From Brevibacterium siliguriense (lineage in GTDB: Bacteria > Actinomycetota > Actinomycetes > Actinomycetales > Brevibacteriaceae), in contig NZ_LT629766.1 of the NCBI RefSeq assembly GCF_900105315.1, positions 496,001-560,000 on the forward strand: a stretch of DNA of 64,000 bases. Direction: 5' to 3'. A model generated the notes under the pieces. That model was not told the DNA's origin. It saw only the letters and a list, made by a program, of their open reading frames with translations, and did no database searches. The position numbers and the translations under genes are program-made. Positions 25,257 through 33,837 of this stretch are shown one piece after another. Numbering within the stretch: the stretch's first letter is position 1; each line of letters opens with the position of its first letter.

Positions 25257-26651
25257 TCAGTCAGCCACGTAGTACATGCGCTTATTGACGAACTCGTCCA
25301 TGCCGTAGGGGCCGAGCTCGCGACCGAAGCCCGAGCGCTTGGTGCCGCCGAACGGGATCTCGGCACCTTCACCGGCCGGGGTGTTGACGTTCGACATGCC
25401 GACGTCGAGGCGCTGCGCGAGCTTCGCGGCGCGCTCCTCGTCCTTGGCGAACACGGCGCCGCCGAGGCCGAAGCGCGAGTCATTGGCCAGGGCCAGAGCC
25501 TCGTCGTCGCTGCTGACCTTGTACACGGTGGCCACAGGGCCGAAGAGCTCCTCGCGGTAGGCGTCCATCTCCGAGGTGACTCCGGTGAGCACGGCCGGGG
25601 TGACATAGGCCGAGCCGTCGGTGGCGAGTTCGCCGCCGACGAGGGTCGCACCCTGCTCGACGGCGCGGTCGAGCTGCTTGCGCAGGTTCTCGGCGGCCGA
25701 ACGCGAGGACAGGGGCGAGTACTTGCCGTCGCCCGCCTCGGCAGGGGTGCCCTTCTCCCAGGACTGGGCGCGTTCAGTCAGCCCGGACACGAAGTCGTCG
25801 TAGATATCGTCCATGACGATCATCCGCTTGTTCGCGTTGCAGACCTGGCCGGTGTTGTACAGGCGGGTGCCCCACGCGGTGTCGACGGCCTCGTTCATGT
25901 CATCGGTGTCGAGGATGATGTAGGGGTCGGAGCCGCCGAGCTCGAGCACGGCCTTCTTCAGATACTTGCCCGCGGTCGCAGCCACGGCCGATCCTGCGCG
26001 CTCAGAACCGGTCAGGGACACGCCCTCGACACGGTCGTCGGCGATGATCGTCTCGATCTGCTCGTGGGTGGCGTAGATGTTGGTGTACACGCCGTCAGGG
26101 ACACCGGCCTCCTTCATGAGCTCGGCGATCTTCGCCGAGGAGCGGGGGCAGATCTCCGCGTGCTTGAGGATGATCGTGTTGCCGAGCACGAGGTTCGGTG
26201 CAGCGAAGCGGGCGACCTGGTAGTAGGGGAAGTTCCAGGGCATGATGCCCAGCAGCGGGCCGACGGGGCGGCGCTGGATGAAGGCTTTGCCGCCCGACAT
26301 CGATTCGATCGGCTCATCGGCAGCGAATTTCGATCCGTTGTCGGCGTAGTAGTTGAAGATCGCCTCGCAGAACTCGGCCTCTTCCTCACCCTCGGCGGTG
26401 GGCTTGCCCATCTCCTCGGCGATGATCTTCGCAAGTTCTTCCTTGCGCTCACCGAAGAGAGCAGCGACCTTGTTGACGATCACAGCGCGTTCCTCGATCG
26501 TCTTCTCACGCCATTCGAGGTAGCCCTTGTGTGCGGATTCGAGGACCTGCTGGACCTCTTCGTCGGTGGCATTGTCGAACTTCTCGACGACTTCACCGGT
26601 GGCCGGGTTCTCGACACGGTAGCCGCCTGCAGCACTGCCTACGTTGCTCAT
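25257..26651 (-). CDS. Aldehyde dehydrogenase, succinate-semialdehyde type
   Basis: A 464-residue NAD(P)-dependent aldehyde dehydrogenase. Visible features are the MPWNFPYYQ nucleotide-fold segment, the catalytic Glu in VLELGGSDPYIIL, the nucleophilic Cys in TGQVCNANKRMIV, and EELFGPVATVYKV. The short length and ENPATGEVVEKF start match succinate-semialdehyde dehydrogenases of the GabD/SSADH branch, though broader aldehyde use is possible. The ATG at 26651 follows AAAGGAG; an upstream in-frame codon would add an unlikely Gln/Lys-rich segment. Transcribed alone. Confidence 0.85.
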   Translation of the reverse strand: MSNVGSAAGGYRVENPATGEVVEKFDNATDEEVQQVLESAHKGYLEWREKTIEERAVIVNKVAALFGERKEELAKIIAEEMGKPTAEGEEEAEFCEAIFNYYADNGSKFAADEPIESMSGGKAFIQRRPVGPLLGIMPWNFPYYQVARFAAPNLVLGNTIILKHAEICPRSSAKIAELMKEAGVPDGVYTNIYATHEQIETIIADDRVEGVSLTGSERAGSAVAATAGKYLKKAVLELGGSDPYIILDTDDMNEAVDTAWGTRLYNTGQVCNANKRMIVMDDIYDDFVSGLTERAQSWEKGTPAEAGDGKYSPLSSRSAAENLRKQLDRAVEQGATLVGGELATDGSAYVTPAVLTGVTSEMDAYREELFGPVATVYKVSSDDEALALANDSRFGLGGAVFAKDEERAAKLAQRLDVGMSNVNTPAGEGAEIPFGGTKRSGFGRELGPYGMDEFVNKRMYYVAD

Positions 26652-26987
26652 TCCAGACTCCTTTGACTTGTGCGCCTGTTGGCGCCGCTGAAGCAATTGC
26701 ATACCTCTTCGCCGTCCGAATCGACGGAATACGTATGCCTGCCACCCACGCTATCAATACGTGACTCGCGCAACAAGTGCCTAAACCTGGGGGATTCATC
26801 AGTTCCGAACCGCCGGGACCACCATCGCCAAGGTGGTACGGATTCCGAATTCGATGCGACGGATTCCGTATGGCCGGCTCGGCCCGGCAACGCCAGCCTG
26901 AAAGCGAACCGGCCGCCCCACGAAGGAGCGGCCGCACCGACGAGGACAGGGTCGACCGGAACTCGGTCTGCCGCCTCGGCGAAGTGA
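26652..26987. other. Intergenic region between aldehyde dehydrogenase and symporter
   Basis: About 335 bases hold the aldehyde dehydrogenase promoter on one side and the terminator of the symporter gene on the other. One intergenic copy of GCCTCGGCG lies at 26973-26981. No further gene is supported. Confidence 0.5.
26910..26934 (-). terminator. Terminator hairpin with UUCG loop
   Basis: Arms 26910-26919 and 26925-26934 pair at 9 of 10 positions. Read on the minus strand the loop region contains TTCG, a stable tetraloop. It lies ~54 bases past the stop of the alanine/glycine symporter. Confidence 0.7.
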
Positions 26988-28475
26988 TCAGTCGAAGCGA
27001 CGGGAGGAGCCTATGACGTCGCCGGCCTTCCACTCGGCCCAGCCGGGCTGGTCGACCATGAACGATTCGATCGTGTCCTTGTCCGCCCGCAGCTGCGGGT
27101 CGTGCTTGAGATAATACTTCGTCTCCCGTGCGATGAGGCCCGAGAGGATGAGGATGCCGAGCAGGTTCGGCAGGGCCATGAGGCCGTTCATCACGTCCGA
27201 GAAGTTCCACACCGGCTCGAGTTCGGTGGTGCAGCCGATGAAGACGACGAGGGAGAAGACGATGCGGAACGGCAGGACTCCGCGCCGGCCGACGAGGCGC
27301 TCGACGTTGCGGTCACCGTAGTACGACCATCCGAGCAGCGTGGAGAAAGCGAAGAGGACGATGCCGAGCGTGACGACCCAGTGACCCCAGTGGCCGGGCA
27401 GACCGTGGGAGAAGGCCTCACCGGTCATGAGCGCGGCAGAGATCTGCTCTCCGGTCTCCGGGTCGATCTCGTCCCAGGTGCCGGTCGCGATGATCGTCAG
27501 GCCCGTGAAGCTGACGACGATGATCGTGTCAATGAAAGTCTGCGTCATCGACACCAGTCCCTGACGCACCGGGTGCGAGGTCTTCGCCGCGGCGGCTGCG
27601 ATCGGAGCCGAACCGAGACCCGACTCGTTCGAGAACAGACCGCGGGCGACACCCATCTGGACGACGACGATGATCGCCGAGCCCGCGAATCCGCCCACCG
27701 CCGAGGTTCCGGTGAAGGCTTCGGTGAAGATCTGCGCGAAGGCCGACGGCAGGGCACCGATGTTCGCGATGAGGATGTAGATCGCGCCGAGGACGTAGAA
27801 GACGATCATGATCGGCACCAGTCCGGCCGTAACTCGGCCGATGGATTTGATCCCGCCGACGAGGACGACGAGCGTGAGAACCGTGAGCACCGCTCCGGTG
27901 GCCCAGGCGGGGACCGACCAACTCGACTCCACATTCGCCGCGATCGAGTTGCCCTGCGTCATATTGCCGATGCCGAAGCAGGCGAGCACCGCGAAGATCG
28001 CGAACATCAGCCCCAGAACCTTGCCGAAGGGGCCCTTGATCCCCCTCTCGAGGTAGTACTGCGGGCCGCCGGACTTCTCACCGGCGTCATCGGTGCCGCG
28101 GAAGCGCACGGCGAGGAAACCTTCGGCATACTTCGTGACCATGCCGAGCAGACCTGTCATCCACATCCAGAACAGAGCCCCGGGTCCACCGATGCCGATG
28201 GCAGTGGCCACACCGACGATATTGCCGGTTCCGACAGTCGCCGCCAACGCCGTGGTCAGGGCCTGGAACTGCGAGATGTCGCCCTCGGACCCGGCGTCCT
28301 TGCGTTTGAGGATGCCCAGGTTCAGCGCCGGCAGCAGCTTGGTGAACTGCAGACCGCCGAGTCGGAACGTCAGGTACAGCCCCGTGCCGAGCAGGAGCGG
28401 GATGAGCAGGAACGGGCCCCAGACGAAGCCGCTGATCGAGGCCAAGAGCTCGGTGAGAGCGTCCATCACGGTCAC
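26988..28475 (-). CDS. Alanine/glycine:cation symporter (AGCS) 1
   Basis: A 495-residue sodium-dependent amino acid transporter of the AGCS family (AlsT/DagA-like) with about 10-11 membrane segments. Family blocks include FQALTTALAATVGTGNIVGVATAIGIGGPGALFWMW, the region around GGPQYYLERGI, and RGLFSNESGLGSAPIAAAAAKT. GTG at 28475 is the preferred start, since GGAAA lies five bases upstream; ATG 28466 is an alternative. A second AGCS gene lies at 35954-37606. Monocistronic. Confidence 0.9.
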   Translation of the reverse strand: MTVMDALTELLASISGFVWGPFLLIPLLLGTGLYLTFRLGGLQFTKLLPALNLGILKRKDAGSEGDISQFQALTTALAATVGTGNIVGVATAIGIGGPGALFWMWMTGLLGMVTKYAEGFLAVRFRGTDDAGEKSGGPQYYLERGIKGPFGKVLGLMFAIFAVLACFGIGNMTQGNSIAANVESSWSVPAWATGAVLTVLTLVVLVGGIKSIGRVTAGLVPIMIVFYVLGAIYILIANIGALPSAFAQIFTEAFTGTSAVGGFAGSAIIVVVQMGVARGLFSNESGLGSAPIAAAAAKTSHPVRQGLVSMTQTFIDTIIVVSFTGLTIIATGTWDEIDPETGEQISAALMTGEAFSHGLPGHWGHWVVTLGIVLFAFSTLLGWSYYGDRNVERLVGRRGVLPFRIVFSLVVFIGCTTELEPVWNFSDVMNGLMALPNLLGILILSGLIARETKYYLKHDPQLRADKDTIESFMVDQPGWAEWKAGDVIGSSRRFD

Positions 28476-28616
28476 ATCACTTTCCAACGTCGATCGACGA
28501 AGTGACTGAAGTCATAAGCAGTACGTTTTCTGACTGTACCCCATGAATTGTCTGTAAAGATTTCACAAGGTTGCGATCCCATATCGTTCTCGGATCCGCC
28601 GGCGTCGTTCGCGGAC

Positions 28617-31040
28617 TCACCGCCCGACGAGGTCGAGCCCGGCACGCACGATCGAGTCCGTGTCGATCCCGTGGATCTCGTGGGCCTCCCCCACCGAGGA
28701 GGCCTGACCGAAGTCGGTGACCCCGAGGTTCCGTATGCGATCCCCGCGCACTCCCGACAGGAACGCGAGAGCATGCGGGTGTCCGTCTAGGACGGTGACC
28801 AGCGGAGCCGGATGCTCCGCGGGGAAGAGCTCGTCGGCAATGGCCGAGCGGTGGCTGGCACGGACCTGCGCCCGCTCCTGCATCGACCGGAAGACCTTCG
28901 ACGGTGAGCTCAGGCAGACGATTCCTACCCGGATCCCCAGGGCTTCCAACCGGGCCGCCGCCGCGATCACCTCGGTCATGATGGCCCCGACCCCGACGAG
29001 CGTGACCTCGTCCTCGGCGGCCGATCTGGCCGAGAGCCGGTAGCCGCCGGCGATGACCTGGTCACGGCGGCGCTCCCGCAGCAGCGGGTCCGCGGGAATC
29101 CCCGCGAGATCCTGCTCCACCGGCCTCGTCGTCAGCCGGAAGTAGGCGGAGTCGCCCTCCGGAGCGGCAAGCTCGCGCAGCGCCTCGAGCAGAGTCCACT
29201 CGAGGTCCTGGGCGAAGGCGGGCTCCCAGCTCGTCAGGCCCGGGATCTCCAGGGTCACCGAAGGTGTGTTGAACGACTGGTGTGCCCCACCCTCGGGCGC
29301 GAGCGTCACACCCGCGGGAGTGCCGACCACGATCGAACGCCCACCCGCGTAGAGGCTGAACGTCCACGGTTCCAGGGCCCGGTTGATGAAGGGATCGTAG
29401 ATGGTTGCGATCGGCAGCAGCGGCTGTCCCCACCGCTGTCCGACAGACCCGAGCTCTCCGGCCAGGGAGACGAGATTGACCTCGGCGATGCCGAGCTCGA
29501 TGTGCTGACCGCTCGCTCCCTCCTGCCAGCGCAGCACGCGTTCGCGGTCGTCGGCGAACCAGTCATGACGGCCAGCCGGAGACCAGATCCCCGTCTTGTT
29601 GATCCATCCGCCGAGGTTCGTCGAGGTCGCAACGTCCGGAGACAGGGTCACGACCCGCTGCGCCACCTCGGGGGCGACGTGCTTGAGATCGGAGAGGAAC
29701 CGACCGAGTGCGGCCTGCGTGGAGATCGTCGGCCGCGGGGTGAAGCCCAGTTCGGCGGGCACCTCGGCCACAGCGTGGTCGGTGATCGGCTCCCGACGCA
29801 GACGCTGCGCGGTCTCGGCACAGAATCGGCCGGCGGGAGTTTCGGGCGCGAAAGCGACCCACGGATCGTCCAGATCCATCCCCGAGGCGGCCGCGAGCTC
29901 GCGCATCTGCGTCTCGGTCAGCTGCGCGGCATGGTTGCCGGGATGCCCCTCCGTGGCCAGACCCTTGCCCTTGATCGTATAGGCGAAGACGACCGTCGGC
30001 CGATCGTCGTCGATGGCGTCGAACGTCGAGATGAGCTGACCGAGATCATGTCCGCCCAGGTCACGGATGAGGGAGGCGAGATCGTCCGCGTCGAAGTCGT
30101 CGATGATCGCGGACAGGGCGGCCGCCTCGGTGTCGGTGAGCCCCGAGAGCAGCCGGTCGTGGATCTCGGACGGGTGGGCACGCAGCAGCCGCTGGTATTC
30201 GGGGTTGGGCATCTGCACGAGCCGGTCCTTGAGCGCCCCGCCGCCGGGCGCCGCGAACACGGCTTCGAGTCGGCGCCCCCACGGGCAGGTGAGCACCTGC
30301 CAGCCGGCGGCATCGAACATGCCCTGCAGGCGGCGGATCTGAACGTCGGGAATGACCCGATCGAGCGACTGACGGTTGAGATCGACGATCCACACGATCT
30401 CGCCGAGGCTGCGCACCTCCGGATCGATGATCGCCTCCCATACCGCCCCCTCGTCCATCTCAGCGTCGCCGAGCAGGGAGTAGAAGCGGCCGGCTTCCGG
30501 GGTTTCGGGGAACCGATCGGAGACGTAGCGGTGGGACAGCGCCGCCCAGATCGGGGCGGTCGCACCGATGCCCACGGACCCGGTGGAGAAGTCCACCGTG
30601 TCCGGGTCCTTCGTCCGGGACGGATAGGGCTGGAGTCCCCCACGGCTGCGCAGCGTATCGAGGTATTCTTCGCCGAGGTCGCCGAGCAGATAGTTGATCG
30701 CATGGAGGACCGGCGAGGCATGCGGTTTGACCGAGACGCGGTCGATCGAACGCAATCGGGTGAACCACAGTGCCGTCATGATCCCGGTCATCGAGGCCGA
30801 CGACGACTGGTGGCCGCCGACCTTGACCCCGTCCGGATTGATCCTCCCCCGGTTGGCGCGGTCGATGATCGACGTCGCCAGCCACAGCACCCGCTGGGCG
30901 ATCTCGTCGAGCACCTCCTCGTCGCCGGAGGCCGAGGCCCGCAGCGGACGGTCGTTCGCCCCCGGCGGGCTGACCTGAAGGGAGGTCTCGAATTGGTGGC
31001 GGTCCGTGTCCTGAGCGCTCGGTTCCTGTGCGGTCGTCAT
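28617..31040 (-). CDS. AceE/MdeB-type 2-oxoacid dehydrogenase E1 (transketolase fold)
   Basis: A 807-residue homodimeric-type E1 related to AceE. The thiamine-diphosphate motif is GDAEMDEGAVWEA followed by IVWIVDLNRQSLDR, and the N-terminus has RANRGRINPDGVKVGGHQSSSAS, corresponding to AceE GGHIASF. No lipoyl domain is present, so an E2 must come from elsewhere (for example 13936-15441). It starts two bases after the ACC deaminase stop, so the two genes are coupled. MdeB of Pseudomonas putida, an AceE homologue paired with methionine gamma-lyase, is a precedent for an E1 acting on 2-oxobutyrate, the product of ACC deaminase. That substrate is inference. Upstream in-frame codons overlap acdS and were not used. 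Confidence 0.8.
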   Translation of the reverse strand: MTTAQEPSAQDTDRHQFETSLQVSPPGANDRPLRASASGDEEVLDEIAQRVLWLATSIIDRANRGRINPDGVKVGGHQSSSASMTGIMTALWFTRLRSIDRVSVKPHASPVLHAINYLLGDLGEEYLDTLRSRGGLQPYPSRTKDPDTVDFSTGSVGIGATAPIWAALSHRYVSDRFPETPEAGRFYSLLGDAEMDEGAVWEAIIDPEVRSLGEIVWIVDLNRQSLDRVIPDVQIRRLQGMFDAAGWQVLTCPWGRRLEAVFAAPGGGALKDRLVQMPNPEYQRLLRAHPSEIHDRLLSGLTDTEAAALSAIIDDFDADDLASLIRDLGGHDLGQLISTFDAIDDDRPTVVFAYTIKGKGLATEGHPGNHAAQLTETQMRELAAASGMDLDDPWVAFAPETPAGRFCAETAQRLRREPITDHAVAEVPAELGFTPRPTISTQAALGRFLSDLKHVAPEVAQRVVTLSPDVATSTNLGGWINKTGIWSPAGRHDWFADDRERVLRWQEGASGQHIELGIAEVNLVSLAGELGSVGQRWGQPLLPIATIYDPFINRALEPWTFSLYAGGRSIVVGTPAGVTLAPEGGAHQSFNTPSVTLEIPGLTSWEPAFAQDLEWTLLEALRELAAPEGDSAYFRLTTRPVEQDLAGIPADPLLRERRRDQVIAGGYRLSARSAAEDEVTLVGVGAIMTEVIAAAARLEALGIRVGIVCLSSPSKVFRSMQERAQVRASHRSAIADELFPAEHPAPLVTVLDGHPHALAFLSGVRGDRIRNLGVTDFGQASSVGEAHEIHGIDTDSIVRAGLDLVGR

Positions 31041-31042
31041 CG

Positions 31043-32059
31043 TCAGAAGATAGAGGAGTAGGCGTTGAGGGCGAGCTGTCCGCCGAGGTGGGCGTAGAGG
31101 ACGGTCGAGTCCTTGCCGATCGTGCCGTCTCCAACGAGGTCGAGGAGCCCTGCCATCGACTTGCCCTCGTAGACGGGGTCGAGGATGACGCCTTCGAGCT
31201 GGGCGGTGGTGCGGATCGCGTTCACGGTCGTCTCGTCGGGGATGCCGTATGCCGGGCCTTCCCAACCGGTGCGGATATCGACCTCGTCATCGGTGATCTC
31301 ACGCCCGAGGCCGATGAGTTCGGCAGTGGTGTTCGCGATCCTCTTCACCTGGTCGCGGGTCTTCTCGATCGTGGCCGAGGCATCGATGCCGATGACCTTG
31401 CGCTTCGGTCCGCCAGCGGCTTCGAGGGCCGCGAATCCGGCGATCATTCCGGCGTGCGTCGAGCCGGTCACGGCGCACACGACGATGGTGTCGAAGAAGA
31501 CGCCAAGTTCCTTCTCCTGTTCGGCGACTTCATACGCCCAATTCGCAAAGCCGAGTCCGCCGAACTTGTGCTCGGAGGCGCCGGCCGGGATCGGGTAGGG
31601 CGCGCCGCCGGCTTCTTCGACCTCGGCCAGGGCGTTCTCCCAGCTCGAGCGGATGCCGATGTCGAATCCGGCCGAGTCGAGGCGGACGTCGGCTCCCATG
31701 ATGCGCGAGAGTTCGATGTTGCCGACCTTGTCGTTGACCGGGTCCTCCCAGTCGACCCAGCGTTCCTGCACGAGGCGCGCCTTCAGTCCCAGGTGAGCGG
31801 CGACGGCGGCGACCTGGCGGGTGTGGTTGGACTGGTAGCCGCCGATCGAGACGAGGGTGTCCGCACCCGAGGCGAGGACGTCGGGCACGATGTACTCGAG
31901 CTTGCGGGTCTTGTTGCCTCCGAAGGCGAGTCCGGAGTTGACGTCTTCCCGTTTGGCCCAGACGCGGGCCCCGCCGAGGTGGTCGCTCAGTCGCGGGAGT
32001 TCGTGCACGGGGCTCGGCCCGAAGGTGAGTGGATAGCGTTCGAAGTCGGTGATGGCCAT
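31043..32059 (-). CDS. acdS: 1-aminocyclopropane-1-carboxylate deaminase
   Basis: A 338-residue PLP enzyme of the ACC deaminase / D-cysteine desulfhydrase family, full length. The PLP lysine lies in [18 protein letters not shown] and the substrate loop in [18 protein letters not shown]. The residues taken to separate true ACC deaminases from desulfhydrases are present: [10 protein letters not shown] (Tyr and Glu of the active site) and [15 protein letters not shown] with the discriminating Leu. It opens the cyclopropane of the ethylene precursor ACC to 2-oxobutyrate and ammonia. AGAGGA precedes the ATG. The enzyme is typical of plant- or fungus-associated bacteria. Confidence 0.9.
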   Translation of the reverse strand: MAITDFERYPLTFGPSPVHELPRLSDHLGGARVWAKREDVNSGLAFGGNKTRKLEYIVPDVLASGADTLVSIGGYQSNHTRQVAAVAAHLGLKARLVQERWVDWEDPVNDKVGNIELSRIMGADVRLDSAGFDIGIRSSWENALAEVEEAGGAPYPIPAGASEHKFGGLGFANWAYEVAEQEKELGVFFDTIVVCAVTGSTHAGMIAGFAALEAAGGPKRKVIGIDASATIEKTRDQVKRIANTTAELIGLGREITDDEVDIRTGWEGPAYGIPDETTVNAIRTTAQLEGVILDPVYEGKSMAGLLDLVGDGTIGKDSTVLYAHLGGQLALNAYSSIF

Positions 32060-32138
32060 GGTGTCCTCTGTTCTCTGAAGCGTTCGCTTCGGGGCGATCG
32101 CTCTCTCGTGCGATGTGTCCTGGATCGCATCCAGTGAT

Positions 32139-32154
32139 ATGCAATATATTGCAT
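32139..32154. promoter_or_regulatory. GntR-type operator palindrome
   Basis: ATGCAATATATTGCAT is a perfect 16-bp palindrome in the ~180-base divergent region between acdS and the GntR gene. AT-rich palindromes of this length are usual for FadR/VanR-type GntR proteins. It probably controls acdS and the E1 gene, and the regulator itself. Confidence 0.75.
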
Positions 32155-32238
32155 TCTGCTGATGGTTACAATGGGGTCAGAGTTCGAGTCCCATCCCGCG
32201 GGACGAGACCTACCCACTCAGAGACAAGGTGACCGAGC

Positions 32239-32898
32239 GTGCCGATCCCCACGGATTCCCCCGCCCCGCCGCGCAGCCTGCTGCGCGATGACGTCTATCG
32301 GTCGATCCGCGACGCCATCGTCCGCGGCCAGCTCGCCCCGGGGGAACAGCTGCGCGATCAGGAGCTCGGCGCCTGGCTCCAGGTGTCCAGAACGCCCGTG
32401 CGCGAGGCACTCCAACGGTTGGCGCAGGCCGGACTCGTCGTGGCGGAGCCGGGCCGGATGACGCGCGTGGCCCCAGAGGATCCGGAACTCATCCTCGCAG
32501 CCCGGCAGATCGCCGCCGAACTCCACGGTCTGGCGATCGACCTCGCCTTCCCCGCTCTCGACGAAGCGGCACTCGACCAGATGGAGCGGGCGAATGACCG
32601 ATTGGGCGCGGCCCTCGCCGCCGGCGACGCCGAGGCGGCCATCGCGGCCGATGACGACTTCCACGAGGTGGCTCTCAATCGATCCGGCAATCCCCTCATC
32701 CCCGAGCACCTCGAGGTCGTCACCGCCACGCTCCGCCGTGCAGAGTTCCTCCACTTCGAATCGGTGAAGGGATCGGCCTCACCGGAACAGCACACCGAGA
32801 TCATCGCCGCCGTCCGGGCTGGTGAGCATGCACATGCCGTCGCACTGACGCGCGCGAACTGGTCGACGATCGAGGGAGATGCGCCTCACGAGGCCTGA
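32239..32898 (+). CDS. GntR-family regulator (FadR/VanR subgroup)
   Basis: A 219-residue regulator: winged helix (about residues 14-75, LRDDVYRSIRDAIVRGQLAPGEQLRDQELGAWLQVSRTPVREALQRLAQAGLVVAEPGRMTRVAP) followed by a helical FCD ligand domain with metal-binding candidates D and H in ADDDFHEVALNRSGN and in QHTEIIAAVRAGEHAHA. GTG start with AAGGTGA upstream. It is divergent from acdS-E1 across a perfect palindrome, which makes it the likely regulator of ACC breakdown. Known acdS genes are often controlled by an Lrp-type AcdR instead, so this arrangement is unusual. Confidence 0.88.
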   Translation: MPIPTDSPAPPRSLLRDDVYRSIRDAIVRGQLAPGEQLRDQELGAWLQVSRTPVREALQRLAQAGLVVAEPGRMTRVAPEDPELILAARQIAAELHGLAIDLAFPALDEAALDQMERANDRLGAALAAGDAEAAIAADDDFHEVALNRSGNPLIPEHLEVVTATLRRAEFLHFESVKGSASPEQHTEIIAAVRAGEHAHAVALTRANWSTIEGDAPHEA

Positions 32899-32948
32899 GT
32901 CACACGACTCGGCACCCCTGCATCCGCGTTCATATTGCTAGTCATCTG

Positions 32949-33374
32949 ATGACTTGTATCAGAACCCTCACCACGCATGACGGCGAGCGCAGCCATCGAA
33001 TCAACATTCCGCGCGACTATGTGCCCATCGACCTCGCGGCGGCCATCGAACTCCTCGGCGCCCGCATCGCCGTCGAACCCGGCATCGCCGAGCTCGCTCG
33101 CGCTTCGGGCAACCGCGCGTTGCACGAGATGCTCGTGTCCCTGCTGGCCATCCACTCCCGCACCCAGCAGGCGGCGCGCACAAGCTACGACCGCCTGCGC
33201 GACCACGACGAACACGCGGACATCCTCGATGCGGTCCGTCGCGGCTACGGCCTCGAAGCCTCCCACCGCACTCGCAAACACCTCGAGGCGATCAAGGCCG
33301 CCGTCCTCGCCGACTGGACCGACGACGCGGACCAGGCAGAAGAGACGGACCTCACCGAAGGTCCCCAGCGATGA
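32949..33374 (+). CDS. Hypothetical protein, 141 residues
   Basis: I do not recognise this protein. It is small, soluble-looking, helical and rich in Arg, His and Asp; it has one Cys and no signal peptide. The acidic C-terminal tail is low complexity. The ATG has no ribosome binding site and lies inside a perfect 7-bp inverted repeat (32940-32954), which could mean a leaderless, regulated transcript or simply a wrong start. It lies 50 bases after the GntR gene on the same strand. Confidence 0.5.
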   Translation: MTCIRTLTTHDGERSHRINIPRDYVPIDLAAAIELLGARIAVEPGIAELARASGNRALHEMLVSLLAIHSRTQQAARTSYDRLRDHDEHADILDAVRRGYGLEASHRTRKHLEAIKAAVLADWTDDADQAEETDLTEGPQR

Positions 33375-33736
33375 GCCATCCGATACCCGCGCCGGGCACT
33401 GGTCCCGCGCCGAATGCAGGAGGGCAGGATTCGAACCCGAGGTCCGCGCGGAAGCGCCCGGACTCCGCGGATCATCGCCCTGCGTGCGGCTCTCGCCGCT
33501 GAGTTCTGAATGCTGAGTTTTGAAAGTTTTGTTCATTCGCCGCCCCGGGTCGGCTTTCGTCATCCGCCCCCGAGCCTCCGAGCCGTCGAGCGCGGGCCGA
33601 GCCTGGGGCCGAGTTACCTCGACTACGTCCCCTGATCTGGAATGATGTCATCTCATCCGATGTAACAGGTAAGCTTTGCAGGCCGTTGCACGACCGACCG
33701 GACTCTACCCCGCGAGGACGCCGTCGACTTAAGATG
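33375..33736. other. Intergenic region with a tRNA-like T-arm fragment
   Basis: About 360 bases without a convincing gene. On the minus strand, 33427-33437 reads GGTTCGAATCC, the universal T-loop of tRNAs, but neither a full cloverleaf nor a CCA end can be folded around it. The rest is GC-rich and unstructured apart from the promoter at its right end. Confidence 0.35.
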
Positions 33737-33766
33737 TTGACGCTCAAACTTCACCCGCGATACTGT
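33737..33766 (+). promoter_or_regulatory. Promoter of the DUF6230 operon
   Basis: TTGACG (33737-33742) is followed by 17-18 bases and a -10-like ATACTGT (33760-33766). Transcription would start ~65 bases before the DUF6230 ATG. A strong AAGGAGG (33827-33833) lies four bases before that ATG. Confidence 0.6.
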
Positions 33767-33837
33767 CGGGTAACACCCCGTAGTAACTTACATCACACGC
33801 TGATGCCGACCGTGCCGTCGGTGGTCAAGGAGGATCA

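Noticed and set aside
27102-28505. 467-codon plus-strand frame antisense to AGCS 1
   Set aside because: Asp/Arg/Glu-rich shadow of hydrophobic codons of the transporter.
29280-31061. 593-codon plus-strand frame antisense to the E1 gene
   Set aside because: No domain; the E1 gene on the other strand has thiamine-diphosphate motifs and is coupled to acdS.
33421-33481. A functional tRNA on the minus strand
   Set aside because: Only the T-loop fits. The 61-base span is too short, with no D-arm, anticodon arm or CCA.
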